A stretch of 64,000 nucleotides of DNA from Bacteroides sp. ET71 (GTDB lineage: Bacteria > Bacteroidota > Bacteroidia > Bacteroidales > Bacteroidaceae), in NCBI RefSeq assembly GCF_023336905.1, contig NZ_JAMBLS010000015.1, forward strand, positions 1 to 64,000. The letters run 5' to 3'. Made by a program: the position numbers and the translations under genes. The notes under the pieces were generated by a model that did not search any database, had not been told where the DNA came from, and saw nothing but the letters and a program-made list of their open reading frames with translations. Shown piece after piece: positions 25,402 through 33,518 of the stretch (the stretch's first letter is position 1; each line of letters starts with the position of its first letter).

Positions 25402-26382
25402 ATGAACTCTAACATGGAAAAGCCCTACGTAGTGGGCATAGACATTGGTGGCACAAACACCGTATTTGGAATAGTAGACGCACGTGGTACAATCATTGCA
25501 AGCGGTTCGATCAAGACCGGCGCATATCCTGAAATAGATGATTACGTGGATGCTGTATGTAAGAACCTGTTGCCGCTCATTGTCGCCAACGGCGGCTCGG
25601 ATAAAGTCAAGGGCATCGGCATCGGCGCGCCCAACGGCAACTATTATAGCGGTACGATAGAATTTGCTCCTAACTTGCCGTGGAAGGGCATTATTTCGTT
25701 GGCAGCCATGTTTGAAGAGCGGCTGGGTATTCCGACGGCTCTGACCAACGATGCCAATGCGGCTGCCATCGGCGAAATGACCTACGGTGCTGCACGTGGT
25801 ATGAAAGATTTCATCATGATTACTTTGGGCACAGGTGTCGGCAGCGGTATCGTCATCAACGGACAGATGGTGTATGGCCATGACGGATTTGCCGGCGAAC
25901 TGGGGCACACCATCATCCGCCGCGAAAACGGCCGTCTCTGCGGATGTGGCCGTAAGGGCTGTCTGGAAACCTATTGCTCGGCTACGGGCGTGACGCGTAC
26001 GGCCCGTGAGTTCCTGGCTGCACGCACCGAGCCCAGCTTGTTGCGCTCTATCCCTGCCGAAAGCATTACGTCGAAAGATGTGTATGACGCAGCCGTTAAG
26101 GGTGACAAACTGGCGAAGGACATCTTCGACTTCACGGGCGAAATCCTGGGCGAAGCCATTGCCGACTTCATCGCCTTCTCCAGCCCCGAAGCCATCATCC
26201 TGTTCGGCGGCCTGGCCAAGTCGGGCGACTACATCTTCAAGCCCATCCAGAAGGCCATCGATGAAAACATCCTGCCCATCTACAAGGGCAAGACGAAGCT
26301 GTTGATGTCCGAGCTGAAAGATTCTGACGCAGCCGTGCTGGGTGCCAGTGCTCTGGGTTGGGAGTTGAAAGACATCAAATAA
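25402..26382 (+). CDS. ROK-family glucokinase
   Basis: Cytoplasmic sugar kinase of 326 residues. The ATP phosphate-binding loop is VGIDIGGTNTVFGIVD at the N-terminus. The catalytic Asp lies in LTNDANAAAIGEM, followed by ITLGTGVGSGIVING, GELGHTIIRRENGR and the ROK zinc site CGCGRKGCLETYCS. The C-terminal FGGLAKSGDYIFKPI closes the nucleotide site. The form resembles bacterial ROK glucokinases; N-acetyl sugars or mannose are possible alternative substrates. It could phosphorylate the glucose freed by the GH130 enzyme, though it is not in that operon. Confidence 0.9.
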   Translation: MNSNMEKPYVVGIDIGGTNTVFGIVDARGTIIASGSIKTGAYPEIDDYVDAVCKNLLPLIVANGGSDKVKGIGIGAPNGNYYSGTIEFAPNLPWKGIISLAAMFEERLGIPTALTNDANAAAIGEMTYGAARGMKDFIMITLGTGVGSGIVINGQMVYGHDGFAGELGHTIIRRENGRLCGCGRKGCLETYCSATGVTRTAREFLAARTEPSLLRSIPAESITSKDVYDAAVKGDKLAKDIFDFTGEILGEAIADFIAFSSPEAIILFGGLAKSGDYIFKPIQKAIDENILPIYKGKTKLLMSELKDSDAAVLGASALGWELKDIK

Positions 26383-26417
26383 GAATCATACACTTTTAAA
26401 GTTTTCATTTATATTTC

Positions 26418-26457
26418 TTCCCCTTGTGCCTGCGACGGGCGTGAGGGGAATTTTTTT
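26418..26457 (+). terminator. Terminator of the glucokinase gene
   Basis: TTCCCCT (26418-26424) pairs with AGGGGAA (26444-26450), with a second inner G/C stem, followed by seven T. Confidence 0.75.
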
Positions 26458-26536
26458 GTGCCTTTATGTCCGGATGAGGAGGTGGCGGAAGAAGGCCGCT
26501 TCTTCTTCGGCGTAGCCTTGCTTCATCACCACTATC

Positions 26537-26612
26537 TCTCTCTTATCCCTCTCTTATCCCTCTCTTATCCCTCTCTTATCCCTCTCTTATCCCTCCGTTA
26601 TCCCTCTCTTTT
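26537..26612. repeat. 11-bp minisatellite
   Basis: Six near-identical copies of the unit TTATCCCTCTC, one with a single change (CCG for TCT). The period of 11 bases is constant. Confidence 0.85.
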
Positions 26613-26676
26613 ATGTCTTATTCTAAATAAGGGAATCATACACTTCATGCAGGTCTGAAATAGGCCGGTAAAAAGG

Positions 26677-26719
26677 GCAAAAAAAAGACCGGGACAGAAG
26701 TACACTTCCGTCCCGGTCT
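26677..26719 (-). terminator. Terminator of the mannan PUL
   Basis: AGACCGGGAC (26686-26695) pairs perfectly with GTCCCGGTCT (26710-26719). The A run at 26679-26686 is a T run on the minus strand, so it terminates the operon that ends with the GH26 gene. Confidence 0.8.
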
Positions 26720-26728
26720 GGGGTTAAT

Positions 26729-26898
26729 GAGATATTGGCACGCAGATAACGCAGATTAAACAGGTTTTACCTTCGCCCAAAACATCTTTTAAGTCTTATA
26801 TGAATGTATGGTTGCAGATTAATTGTCCTGTGCACCCATGATATATAATCAGCGGTTATCTGTTGTATCTGCGTCATCTGTGTGCATTTTTATATTTT
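26729..26898. repeat. CACGCAGAT palindromic repeat, copy 2
   Basis: Left end GATATTGGCACGCAGATAAC matches copy 1 (18943-19052) almost exactly; right end TGTTGTATCTGCGTCATCTG is the inverted counterpart. The middle is about 60 bases longer than in copy 1. Confidence 0.82.
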
Positions 26899-26922
26899 GA
26901 CAGCTCTTTTTTCTTCATGCGC

Positions 26923-28284
26923 TTAGTTGAATGTAGGCAGTTCGTCCAGAGAGATGACGTACGACTGGTTCATGGCATCCTGCCACCACTCGGCGTCAGA
27001 ATGGAAGGTAGTGGCGTCATCATTGTCATACCATGGCATGAACCACGACCAACGTGCGCCTGCGTTCCACTGCTCGGAGATGAGGCCTACGGTAGACCCT
27101 GTGCTGTCGCCGTAGCCGCACTCGCTCAGAGCCACCATCTTGTTGCCATAACTGTTGGCCAGTGTGCTGTATTGTGTTGCGCAGTCGTCGGCGGTATTGC
27201 CATACAAGTCGCGGCCGATGATGTCCACGTATTGGTCGCCCGGATACCAGTCATCGTCGCCGGTTTCAGATGTCCACACCCATATCAGGTTATGCAGTCC
27301 GGCCTCTTGGAAGCGGGTGAACATGTCTATCCACAAAGCCTTGAAGCTTTCCGCATCCTTGCCCCACCAGAACCAGCCGCCGGCAGCTTCGTGGAACGGA
27401 CGCCACAGTACGGGGATGTTCTCGTCTTGCAACAGCGTCAGGTAACTGATGATTTCGGCCATATCGGCTTCGTACACATTGTTTTCCCACGTACCTTCGG
27501 TCAGGGCATTGGTAGCGTCGAAGGCGTTATTTTCGGCGTAGAAATCGTAAGTTACTTCTTCCGTAGCCGTACTCGGGTCGCTGGTCAGTACATTCCAGTG
27601 CCACATGGCCGCTACGATACCACCTTTGTCGCTCCATTCCTTCACCGGTGTAATGTCATTGTAGTCAATCCAGTCGGTGGGTGACGAGTTCAGGTGCATA
27701 TAGTCGAAGCAGTTGATGGCCGGATATTCTCCCGTCCATTGGAAAACTTTATCGGCATTGTCTGTATTCCAGGCAACGTCTGCCATGGTAGCAGAGAGCG
27801 TAGCGGTCTCGAAGTTCTCCAACAGGTAGTTGTACAAGCTGACGGCTTCAGGAATAGCTGCTGCGTCTGCCAGCGATTCTGCCAGACTTACCGTATTGAA
27901 CTGTACAGTTACTTCCGGAGCGGGCATATCGTTGGGGCCTGTCACTACCCCTTCTGGGATGGTCAGGGTGCATTGCGTATCGCGTGTAGGCACGTTGACA
28001 TTGACGGTCAGTGTGTTGCTGCTGCCCAGCACATCGGCGCTCTCCAGCGTGCCGCCGGTAAACTGCAGTTGGTCAATGTTGCTGGTGGCAAAGAACACGT
28101 TCTTATCGTAAGTCACACTGATGGTGATGTCGCCGCGACCAACGCTTGTAGCACCGTTTTCCGGGGTGGTAGACACCAATACCGGCGAATCTACGTGTGG
28201 AATGGCGGGGTCTACTTCGTCGTAGCAAGCTGTTGCCAGGAGTGGCAAAGCCAGTGCTATCATCCATTTATTTAGTAGTTTCAT
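26923..28284 (-). CDS. GH26 beta-mannanase lipoprotein (probably surface exposed)
   Basis: A 453-residue lipoprotein. The signal peptide ends at LLATAC, followed by the acidic YDEVDP typical of surface-exported Bacteroides lipoproteins. Residues about 30-130 form an Ig-like domain (VLVSTTPENGATSVGRGDITISVTYDKNV). The GH26 catalytic domain (about 140-450) has the acid/base Glu at 299 (WRPFHEAAGGWFWWG) and the nucleophile Glu at 388 (ALSECGYG). It is the last gene of the SusC/SusD locus, so it would make the first cut in mannan at the cell surface. It is clearly different from the GH26 protein at 1985-3121. Confidence 0.93.
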   Translation of the reverse strand: MKLLNKWMIALALPLLATACYDEVDPAIPHVDSPVLVSTTPENGATSVGRGDITISVTYDKNVFFATSNIDQLQFTGGTLESADVLGSSNTLTVNVNVPTRDTQCTLTIPEGVVTGPNDMPAPEVTVQFNTVSLAESLADAAAIPEAVSLYNYLLENFETATLSATMADVAWNTDNADKVFQWTGEYPAINCFDYMHLNSSPTDWIDYNDITPVKEWSDKGGIVAAMWHWNVLTSDPSTATEEVTYDFYAENNAFDATNALTEGTWENNVYEADMAEIISYLTLLQDENIPVLWRPFHEAAGGWFWWGKDAESFKALWIDMFTRFQEAGLHNLIWVWTSETGDDDWYPGDQYVDIIGRDLYGNTADDCATQYSTLANSYGNKMVALSECGYGDSTGSTVGLISEQWNAGARWSWFMPWYDNDDATTFHSDAEWWQDAMNQSYVISLDELPTFN

Positions 28285-28314
28285 ATTCTCTATTGTTTAA
28301 TGATTATATAATTG

Positions 28315-30369
28315 TTATCGTATCAGGACTTGTTTCAGAATAAATCCGTCGCCCGTGACTACCAGTCCGCCTTTGTTCTGCAAGTCTGAAATGTCTTGTG
28401 CGGTCGGGGTATATTCTACGCGCTGGTCTTCTACACTTGGTACCAGGTCTATCTGCGAAACGGACAGATTGGCCCAGCCGTCGCCTACGCGTGGACTGAT
28501 AGCAGCCCACGTAGCAGTAGGATCAGTAAAGCCTACAACGAAGATAAGGGTTTGCCCTGCTTCGAAGGTCGACCAGTCATAGCCGCCCCAAGCCAAATCT
28601 TGGTTTCCTGCCCAGCCGGTACATTCCCATTCACCGCTCCAGATTTCTACCTCAGGTGCTTCAATGGTAACCGGTACGCTGGAGATGATTTCGTCACCTG
28701 CATAGTTGACCATGCGGAGGTAATAAGTATCCGGAGTCACTTCGGCGGGAACAGTCAGCGTTACTTCTGTAGCTGTGCGGGTGCCGTATTCTGTCACCTT
28801 CACATCACCGAAATAGAAGTTTTCTACCGTGTTGATGTTCAGCCCGGTGATGGTGATTTCTTCACCTGCTTTTACCGAACCCGGCTTAATGGCAGTGATC
28901 ACAGGATTGGTGGCCGGAGTGATGTCCAAAGTCACGTCAGTTTCCACTTCTTCGCCGTTTTTCATCACCAGCTTGGGCGCACAAGTGATTGCCGTCAGAG
29001 GTACGGTGACTCTCAGTGTGTTCTCGTCTACGTAAACTCCTTCTTCTTCGCCGGTCGTTGTTTCGCTGGCGATGTCTACGGATGGTGCATCCTCTGCATC
29101 ACCGAATACCACGCTTGCCACGAGGTCTAAGTCAGTACCCGTAATAGTCACCACTTCGCCTGCCGTCAATGCCGTCGGATTGAAAGCTGTAATGGCCGGT
29201 TTCACGGTTACAAAAGGTACAGTTACCGATTGTCCGCTGGCCATGTTCAGAGCCAGGTCGCCGGACTGTGCCAAGTCTGGTACAGTCACCGTTATTTGTG
29301 TGGCCGTTGCTTCCGTAACTGCTACGCTTTCTGTCATCTCGGGGAAGGTTACACTGACTACCAAATCCATGTCCTGGCCGGTAACAGTCAGTACATCGCC
29401 GTTCTTCACGGCTTCTGCGGCAATAGCCATCTCAGTCGGAACAACCACTTCAAAGTTGTCCATCACAGATACGGTCAGGCCGGAACGGAGTACGAGTTCA
29501 ACAGCGCCCGAACCAGCTTCTGCCGGCAGTTCAAAGGAAATCAGCGTACCTTCCTCGTTCACAGTGAACGAGGCTTCGTCTTCTTCTGCCAGGTCGGCAG
29601 CAGGGAGGTCATACGGCTCTTCTGCCGTTGCATTGAAGCGGATGTAAGCTACCATGTTCAGGTAAGCACCCGTCAGTGTCACGGTCTCGCCTGCTTTAAA
29701 TTCGGTTTCGGTTGCCAACGGTTGTACAGTGGGCGAGCCTATTGTCAGTTCTTCTTCCGTATAAATCCAGTTGGGGATTTCCTCTGCGCCGTCGCTTAAG
29801 ATCAGTTGCCCGGTTTGTGCAGCTTCTGGAACCCGTACCTGTATCATGCGGCGGGGATCGGATACTTCAAGGAACTCTTCTTCCGGTACGACTACTTCTT
29901 CGGCAAAGATGACCTCGTGCATCAGGTTCAGGTAATCACCGGTGATAGTAATCACGTCGCCCGGCATGGCTTCTGCAGGTGAAAAGCCTTCTATGACGAT
30001 GGGCTCTTCATACGTCAGTTCTGTCAGGGTGGTTATTTCCGTTCCATTGGCTGTGCGCAGAGTGACCAAACCCACTTCAGGACCGTCTACCGGTACTGTT
30101 ACGCGGATTTCACTGGGCACACCGGACTGCACGACCGTGATGTCGGTAATGGGTGCTACACCGGGTATTTCTACTTCAGTCACTTGGTTGAGGTTCGAGC
30201 CATAGAAGCGCAACTCACCTCCACGTATCACCGGCGAAGGCCCGAAAGCACTCAGGCTGACCCCGCCCTTGTATTGGTTGGTGCTGTAATCGTCGTTGTC
30301 GCAGGCCGTGAAACCCAAAGTTGCCATGCAGGCCAGCAGCAAGACTTTGATGGTATGTAATGTCTTCAT
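28315..30369 (-). CDS. Surface glycan-binding lipoprotein with multiple IPT/TIG domains
   Basis: A 684-residue lipoprotein (signal ends at GFTAC, followed by DNDDY). It consists of about six tandem IPT/TIG Ig-like repeats, each opening with a variant of GFSPAEAMPGDVITITGDYLN (seen at FNPTALTAGEVVTITGTDLD, IKPGSVKAGEEITITGLNI and others). The C-terminal 110 residues (WSGEWECTGWAGNQDLAWGG to the end) are rich in Trp and Tyr and probably bind glycan. It fits a Bacteroides SGBP that presents a binding module away from the outer membrane. It lies between another SGBP and GH26 in the PUL. Confidence 0.87.
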   Translation of the reverse strand: MKTLHTIKVLLLACMATLGFTACDNDDYSTNQYKGGVSLSAFGPSPVIRGGELRFYGSNLNQVTEVEIPGVAPITDITVVQSGVPSEIRVTVPVDGPEVGLVTLRTANGTEITTLTELTYEEPIVIEGFSPAEAMPGDVITITGDYLNLMHEVIFAEEVVVPEEEFLEVSDPRRMIQVRVPEAAQTGQLILSDGAEEIPNWIYTEEELTIGSPTVQPLATETEFKAGETVTLTGAYLNMVAYIRFNATAEEPYDLPAADLAEEDEASFTVNEEGTLISFELPAEAGSGAVELVLRSGLTVSVMDNFEVVVPTEMAIAAEAVKNGDVLTVTGQDMDLVVSVTFPEMTESVAVTEATATQITVTVPDLAQSGDLALNMASGQSVTVPFVTVKPAITAFNPTALTAGEVVTITGTDLDLVASVVFGDAEDAPSVDIASETTTGEEEGVYVDENTLRVTVPLTAITCAPKLVMKNGEEVETDVTLDITPATNPVITAIKPGSVKAGEEITITGLNINTVENFYFGDVKVTEYGTRTATEVTLTVPAEVTPDTYYLRMVNYAGDEIISSVPVTIEAPEVEIWSGEWECTGWAGNQDLAWGGYDWSTFEAGQTLIFVVGFTDPTATWAAISPRVGDGWANLSVSQIDLVPSVEDQRVEYTPTAQDISDLQNKGGLVVTGDGFILKQVLIR

Positions 30370-30387
30370 AATAATTTGCTTTTAGGA

Positions 30388-31743
30388 TTATCTATTAGGA
30401 ACAGCGCGGATGTTGTCGATTTTGAATATCGGATAACATTCCGTACCATTTACGCCACCGCCCACAACGAAGATGGTCAGGCTGGCAAAATCGTCCGGCG
30501 AATTGGGCACAGCCGTTGCAGAACCTCCCGTCCGGTTGTACGTGAAGTCAGTCAGCGGGATGGTTACCGTTACCCATTGGTCGCCTGTGTCGTAAGAACC
30601 GCTTGTGGTCCACGGACGATACAGGGCACGACCGAAGTCACCTTCACCGTTGGTACCTTCACCGTTGAACATGTAGGCGTTTGCACCGGCCACGTTGGTG
30701 TAACCGTCAATCGGATTGCCGGAGAGTGTTACCATATCAACACCTTCGAAACCAATCTGCATGGCACCTGCGCTCCACGGATTGCTGGAAGGAATGTACA
30801 GCTCAAACTTCAGTGCCATGTCTTCGTAATCCGTGAAGTCAACCACGTTGAACAAAGCGATGCCGTCGCCCGAAGTGATGTTTTGCGGGGTATCCCACGA
30901 ACCGCACCAGTATTCGAAGGCAAAGTTGCTGTCGTCCCATCCGCCATCGGCAGACATCACAGCATTTCCGTCACCCAGTTGCACGAAGTTGCCTGTAATA
31001 GAGGTCTCGTCGCTGAGGATTTCTCGGTTGTGCCAGCCGTGATTGCCCAAGCCTGTCACTCCATCGAAGTCGAACAACATGCCGCGCGTGTCCAGGTAGT
31101 GGAAAGCCGAAGTAGTAGTACCGTAGATGGTAGTTACGTCAACGGTGCCTTCTTCTGTACATTCCGGCATGATGAAACTGATGGAGGTTTGCGAAATATC
31201 AGTAAACTCAGTGACTGTCACATCGCCGGGGAATACCACTTCCAGCGGTACATTGGGATCGTCCACGAAATAATTGCCCGTGATGCTCACTTCCGTGCCG
31301 GCAGGAGCATATTCGCACGACATGGCCGTCAGGGTAGGAGCCGGAACTGTCACGCTGAAGTCATATTCCACGGTCTGTCCGCTACGGGTCACCATATATA
31401 TTTTGTTGGAGACTTCGGCGGGTATGGTTCGTGGAACATCTACCAATACCGTGTTGTCTGTCATGTAACTGTTGTTCAAGACGGCCTGTTGGTCATTGAA
31501 GTACAGTTCGTAGATGCTGCGCAGGTTTTCACCCACCAGGCAGATGGTAGTGCCGGTGGTGGCAGCCGTTATCAGGGAGTCGGCAGAAGCCGCATAAGGT
31601 GAACGGATATAGCGGACAGTAGGTACGCCGTCTGCCACTTCGTATTTATCGGGTTCGTCTTCGCAAGAAGTCATGCCGAAACCGGCAGAGAGTGCCATGC
31701 AGCAGAAAAAGCCGAACCGTATGAATTTATGGAGTAGTTTCAT
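30388..31743 (-). CDS. Surface glycan-binding lipoprotein (SGBP-B type)
   Basis: A 451-residue lipoprotein (signal ends at GMTSC, followed by EDEPD). N-terminal Ig/TIG domains cover about residues 35-215 (TVRYIRSPYAASADSLI, then PTLTAMSCEYAPAGTEVSITGNYF). The C-terminal half, starting GMLFDFDGVTGLGNHGWHN and ending FKIDNIRAVPNR, resembles the SGBP-B xyloglucan-binding-type domain of Bacteroides glycan-binding proteins. It would capture mannan for the SusC/SusD pair encoded just upstream. Which sugar is bound is inferred from the linked GH26. Confidence 0.87.
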   Translation of the reverse strand: MKLLHKFIRFGFFCCMALSAGFGMTSCEDEPDKYEVADGVPTVRYIRSPYAASADSLITAATTGTTICLVGENLRSIYELYFNDQQAVLNNSYMTDNTVLVDVPRTIPAEVSNKIYMVTRSGQTVEYDFSVTVPAPTLTAMSCEYAPAGTEVSITGNYFVDDPNVPLEVVFPGDVTVTEFTDISQTSISFIMPECTEEGTVDVTTIYGTTTSAFHYLDTRGMLFDFDGVTGLGNHGWHNREILSDETSITGNFVQLGDGNAVMSADGGWDDSNFAFEYWCGSWDTPQNITSGDGIALFNVVDFTDYEDMALKFELYIPSSNPWSAGAMQIGFEGVDMVTLSGNPIDGYTNVAGANAYMFNGEGTNGEGDFGRALYRPWTTSGSYDTGDQWVTVTIPLTDFTYNRTGGSATAVPNSPDDFASLTIFVVGGGVNGTECYPIFKIDNIRAVPNR

Positions 31744-31763
31744 ATTATTATCTGCATTTAAGA

Positions 31764-33509
31764 TTAATAACTATATAAGCTGCGCACATCCTCGTGGATG
31801 GGGTCTTCCATCAAATGCGGGTTGAACACCACGTCTTCGGTAGGGAAGGGCAGGGTGAAGCTGGAAGTCGTCACGTTGGGGGCAGAAGTCGTGTCATCGT
31901 AGTACATCGCACTGGCATCTACCGTCCAACTGCCCGATTCGAAATAAGTCTGATACAAGTCGTTCAGGCCTACGAAACCGTTGCGCTTTTGGCTGGTCAA
32001 CTCATTGATGCAGAACTGCGGGTTGTAGTAAGACACACGCACGTAGTCATACCAGCGGTCACCTTCCATGGCCAGCTCCAGACGGCGTTCTTTCCAGACG
32101 TCTTCCCAAGTGATGGTGGACGGGCGGTCGCTGTCTTGTAAAGACGGAATGGCGCGTCTCCGTACAGCAAAGTATGCGTCGATGGCCGATGCGTCAGAAG
32201 TCTGTCCGGCGGTTCCCATCATGGCCTCCGCATAAATCAGGTAAACGTCCGACAGGCGGAGAATGTGGGTGGCCAGACTGTTTTCCATGCGTGCGGCGGA
32301 GTGACCTGCACCGTTTACGTGGTCTTGTGCGTTTCCATATAAATGTTTTACCGTATTGGCACCCGTGGCACTTTGCAACGTACCTGTGGCGGCAGTATTG
32401 TAGGTGTCGTCATAGATGAAACGCAGGTAATTAAAGCCGCCGTGGTCTGTCCAGAAATAATCGTAAGTGGCTCCCGGCAGCATCATGGTGGCCAGGCAAC
32501 GCGTATCAAGATTATTTATCCAGGCATCGGGAGTCTGTTCCAGCAGTCTCACGCCAAATGCTTCCTGAAGGTCTACGGACATGCCGTTCCAACCTCCCCA
32601 GCAATCACCGAATTCGTCAAAACCTTCGACGGCCAGGTCCGATTGCAATGTATTCTGCGAAGTCCACGTGTTGCCTTCTGCCGTCCAACGCCAGGCTATC
32701 AGGCTTTCATCGCTGACGTTATTGGCCAGGCGGAACACGTCGCTGTAATTGCTCAACAGTTGGCGGCCGGAGTTGTCAATCACGTCTTTGGCGTATGAGG
32801 CTGCACGACTCAGGTCATCGGCGTTTAATGAACCGCTCACGCCGGCTCGGGTCAGGTACACTTTGGCCAGCAAGGCTTCTGCACAATAGTAGTCTATGCG
32901 TCCGTCATTATTTTTTGTAACCGGCAAAAGTTCCAAAGCCTTTTCCAGTGTCATGATGATGTATTCATACACATCGGCTTTCAGCACTTTGTATTTGCTG
33001 TTGTACGTGCCGTTCACCAGTTCGTCGGTATTGTTGTGGATGATAGGTACATCGCCGAAACTGCGTACCAGGTAGAAGTAAGCCATGGCTTTCCAGGTCA
33101 GACATTCGCCCATGCACTGGTTCTTTACCGCCTGTGAGGCCGGGCTTCCCTGGATGTTGTCATACACCGTGTTGGCGTGTCCGATGACTGCCCACAATGA
33201 ATAAGACATGTTCACCAGGTCTTCGTCCGTACCGTTCACGGAAAAGTTCAGGTAAGGGCTGCTGCCCCAATAATAGTTGCCCGAAAGCACCTCACCGGCT
33301 TTGATGAAGCCGCGTTGGAAGTCATACCAGGGTGAATTATACAGATAGTTCACGCCGGAGATACACTGGTCGTCCGTCAGGTAATAATTGTCCGTGTTGT
33401 AGCTGTCAACGGTCGGCCTGTCCAAGAAGTCCTCACAGGAGGAAATCCCGAAGCTTAAAGCCACTGCCAGCACACTATATTTCAGTTGATTGAATTTCAT
33501 ATTTTTCAT
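31764..33509 (-). CDS. SusD/RagB-family nutrient-binding outer-membrane lipoprotein
   Basis: A 581-residue lipoprotein with the signal ending at GISSC and then EDFLDRPTVDSYNTDNY, the standard SusD start. The TPR-like core includes NTVYDNIQGSPA, ECLTWKAMAYFYLVRSFGDVPI and YYCAEALLAKVYLTRAG; the C-terminal segment has VWKERRLELAMEGDRWYDYVR. All are SusD hallmarks. It caps the SusC barrel encoded immediately upstream and delivers oligosaccharide. Starts at 33509 and 33500 are both possible. Confidence 0.94.
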   Translation of the reverse strand: MKNMKFNQLKYSVLAVALSFGISSCEDFLDRPTVDSYNTDNYYLTDDQCISGVNYLYNSPWYDFQRGFIKAGEVLSGNYYWGSSPYLNFSVNGTDEDLVNMSYSLWAVIGHANTVYDNIQGSPASQAVKNQCMGECLTWKAMAYFYLVRSFGDVPIIHNNTDELVNGTYNSKYKVLKADVYEYIIMTLEKALELLPVTKNNDGRIDYYCAEALLAKVYLTRAGVSGSLNADDLSRAASYAKDVIDNSGRQLLSNYSDVFRLANNVSDESLIAWRWTAEGNTWTSQNTLQSDLAVEGFDEFGDCWGGWNGMSVDLQEAFGVRLLEQTPDAWINNLDTRCLATMMLPGATYDYFWTDHGGFNYLRFIYDDTYNTAATGTLQSATGANTVKHLYGNAQDHVNGAGHSAARMENSLATHILRLSDVYLIYAEAMMGTAGQTSDASAIDAYFAVRRRAIPSLQDSDRPSTITWEDVWKERRLELAMEGDRWYDYVRVSYYNPQFCINELTSQKRNGFVGLNDLYQTYFESGSWTVDASAMYYDDTTSAPNVTTSSFTLPFPTEDVVFNPHLMEDPIHEDVRSLYSY

Positions 33510-33518
33510 ATTTAAGAG

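Larger units (their letters stand above)
26383..26922. other. 540-base convergent intergenic region rich in repeats
   Basis: Between glucokinase and the PUL GH26 gene. It contains the glucokinase terminator, a six-copy 11-bp minisatellite, the PUL terminator and the second CACGCAGAT palindrome. No gene was recognised. Confidence 0.7.

Noticed and set aside
26537-26612. CRISPR-like array
   Set aside because: The 11-bp repeats are directly contiguous with no spacers.
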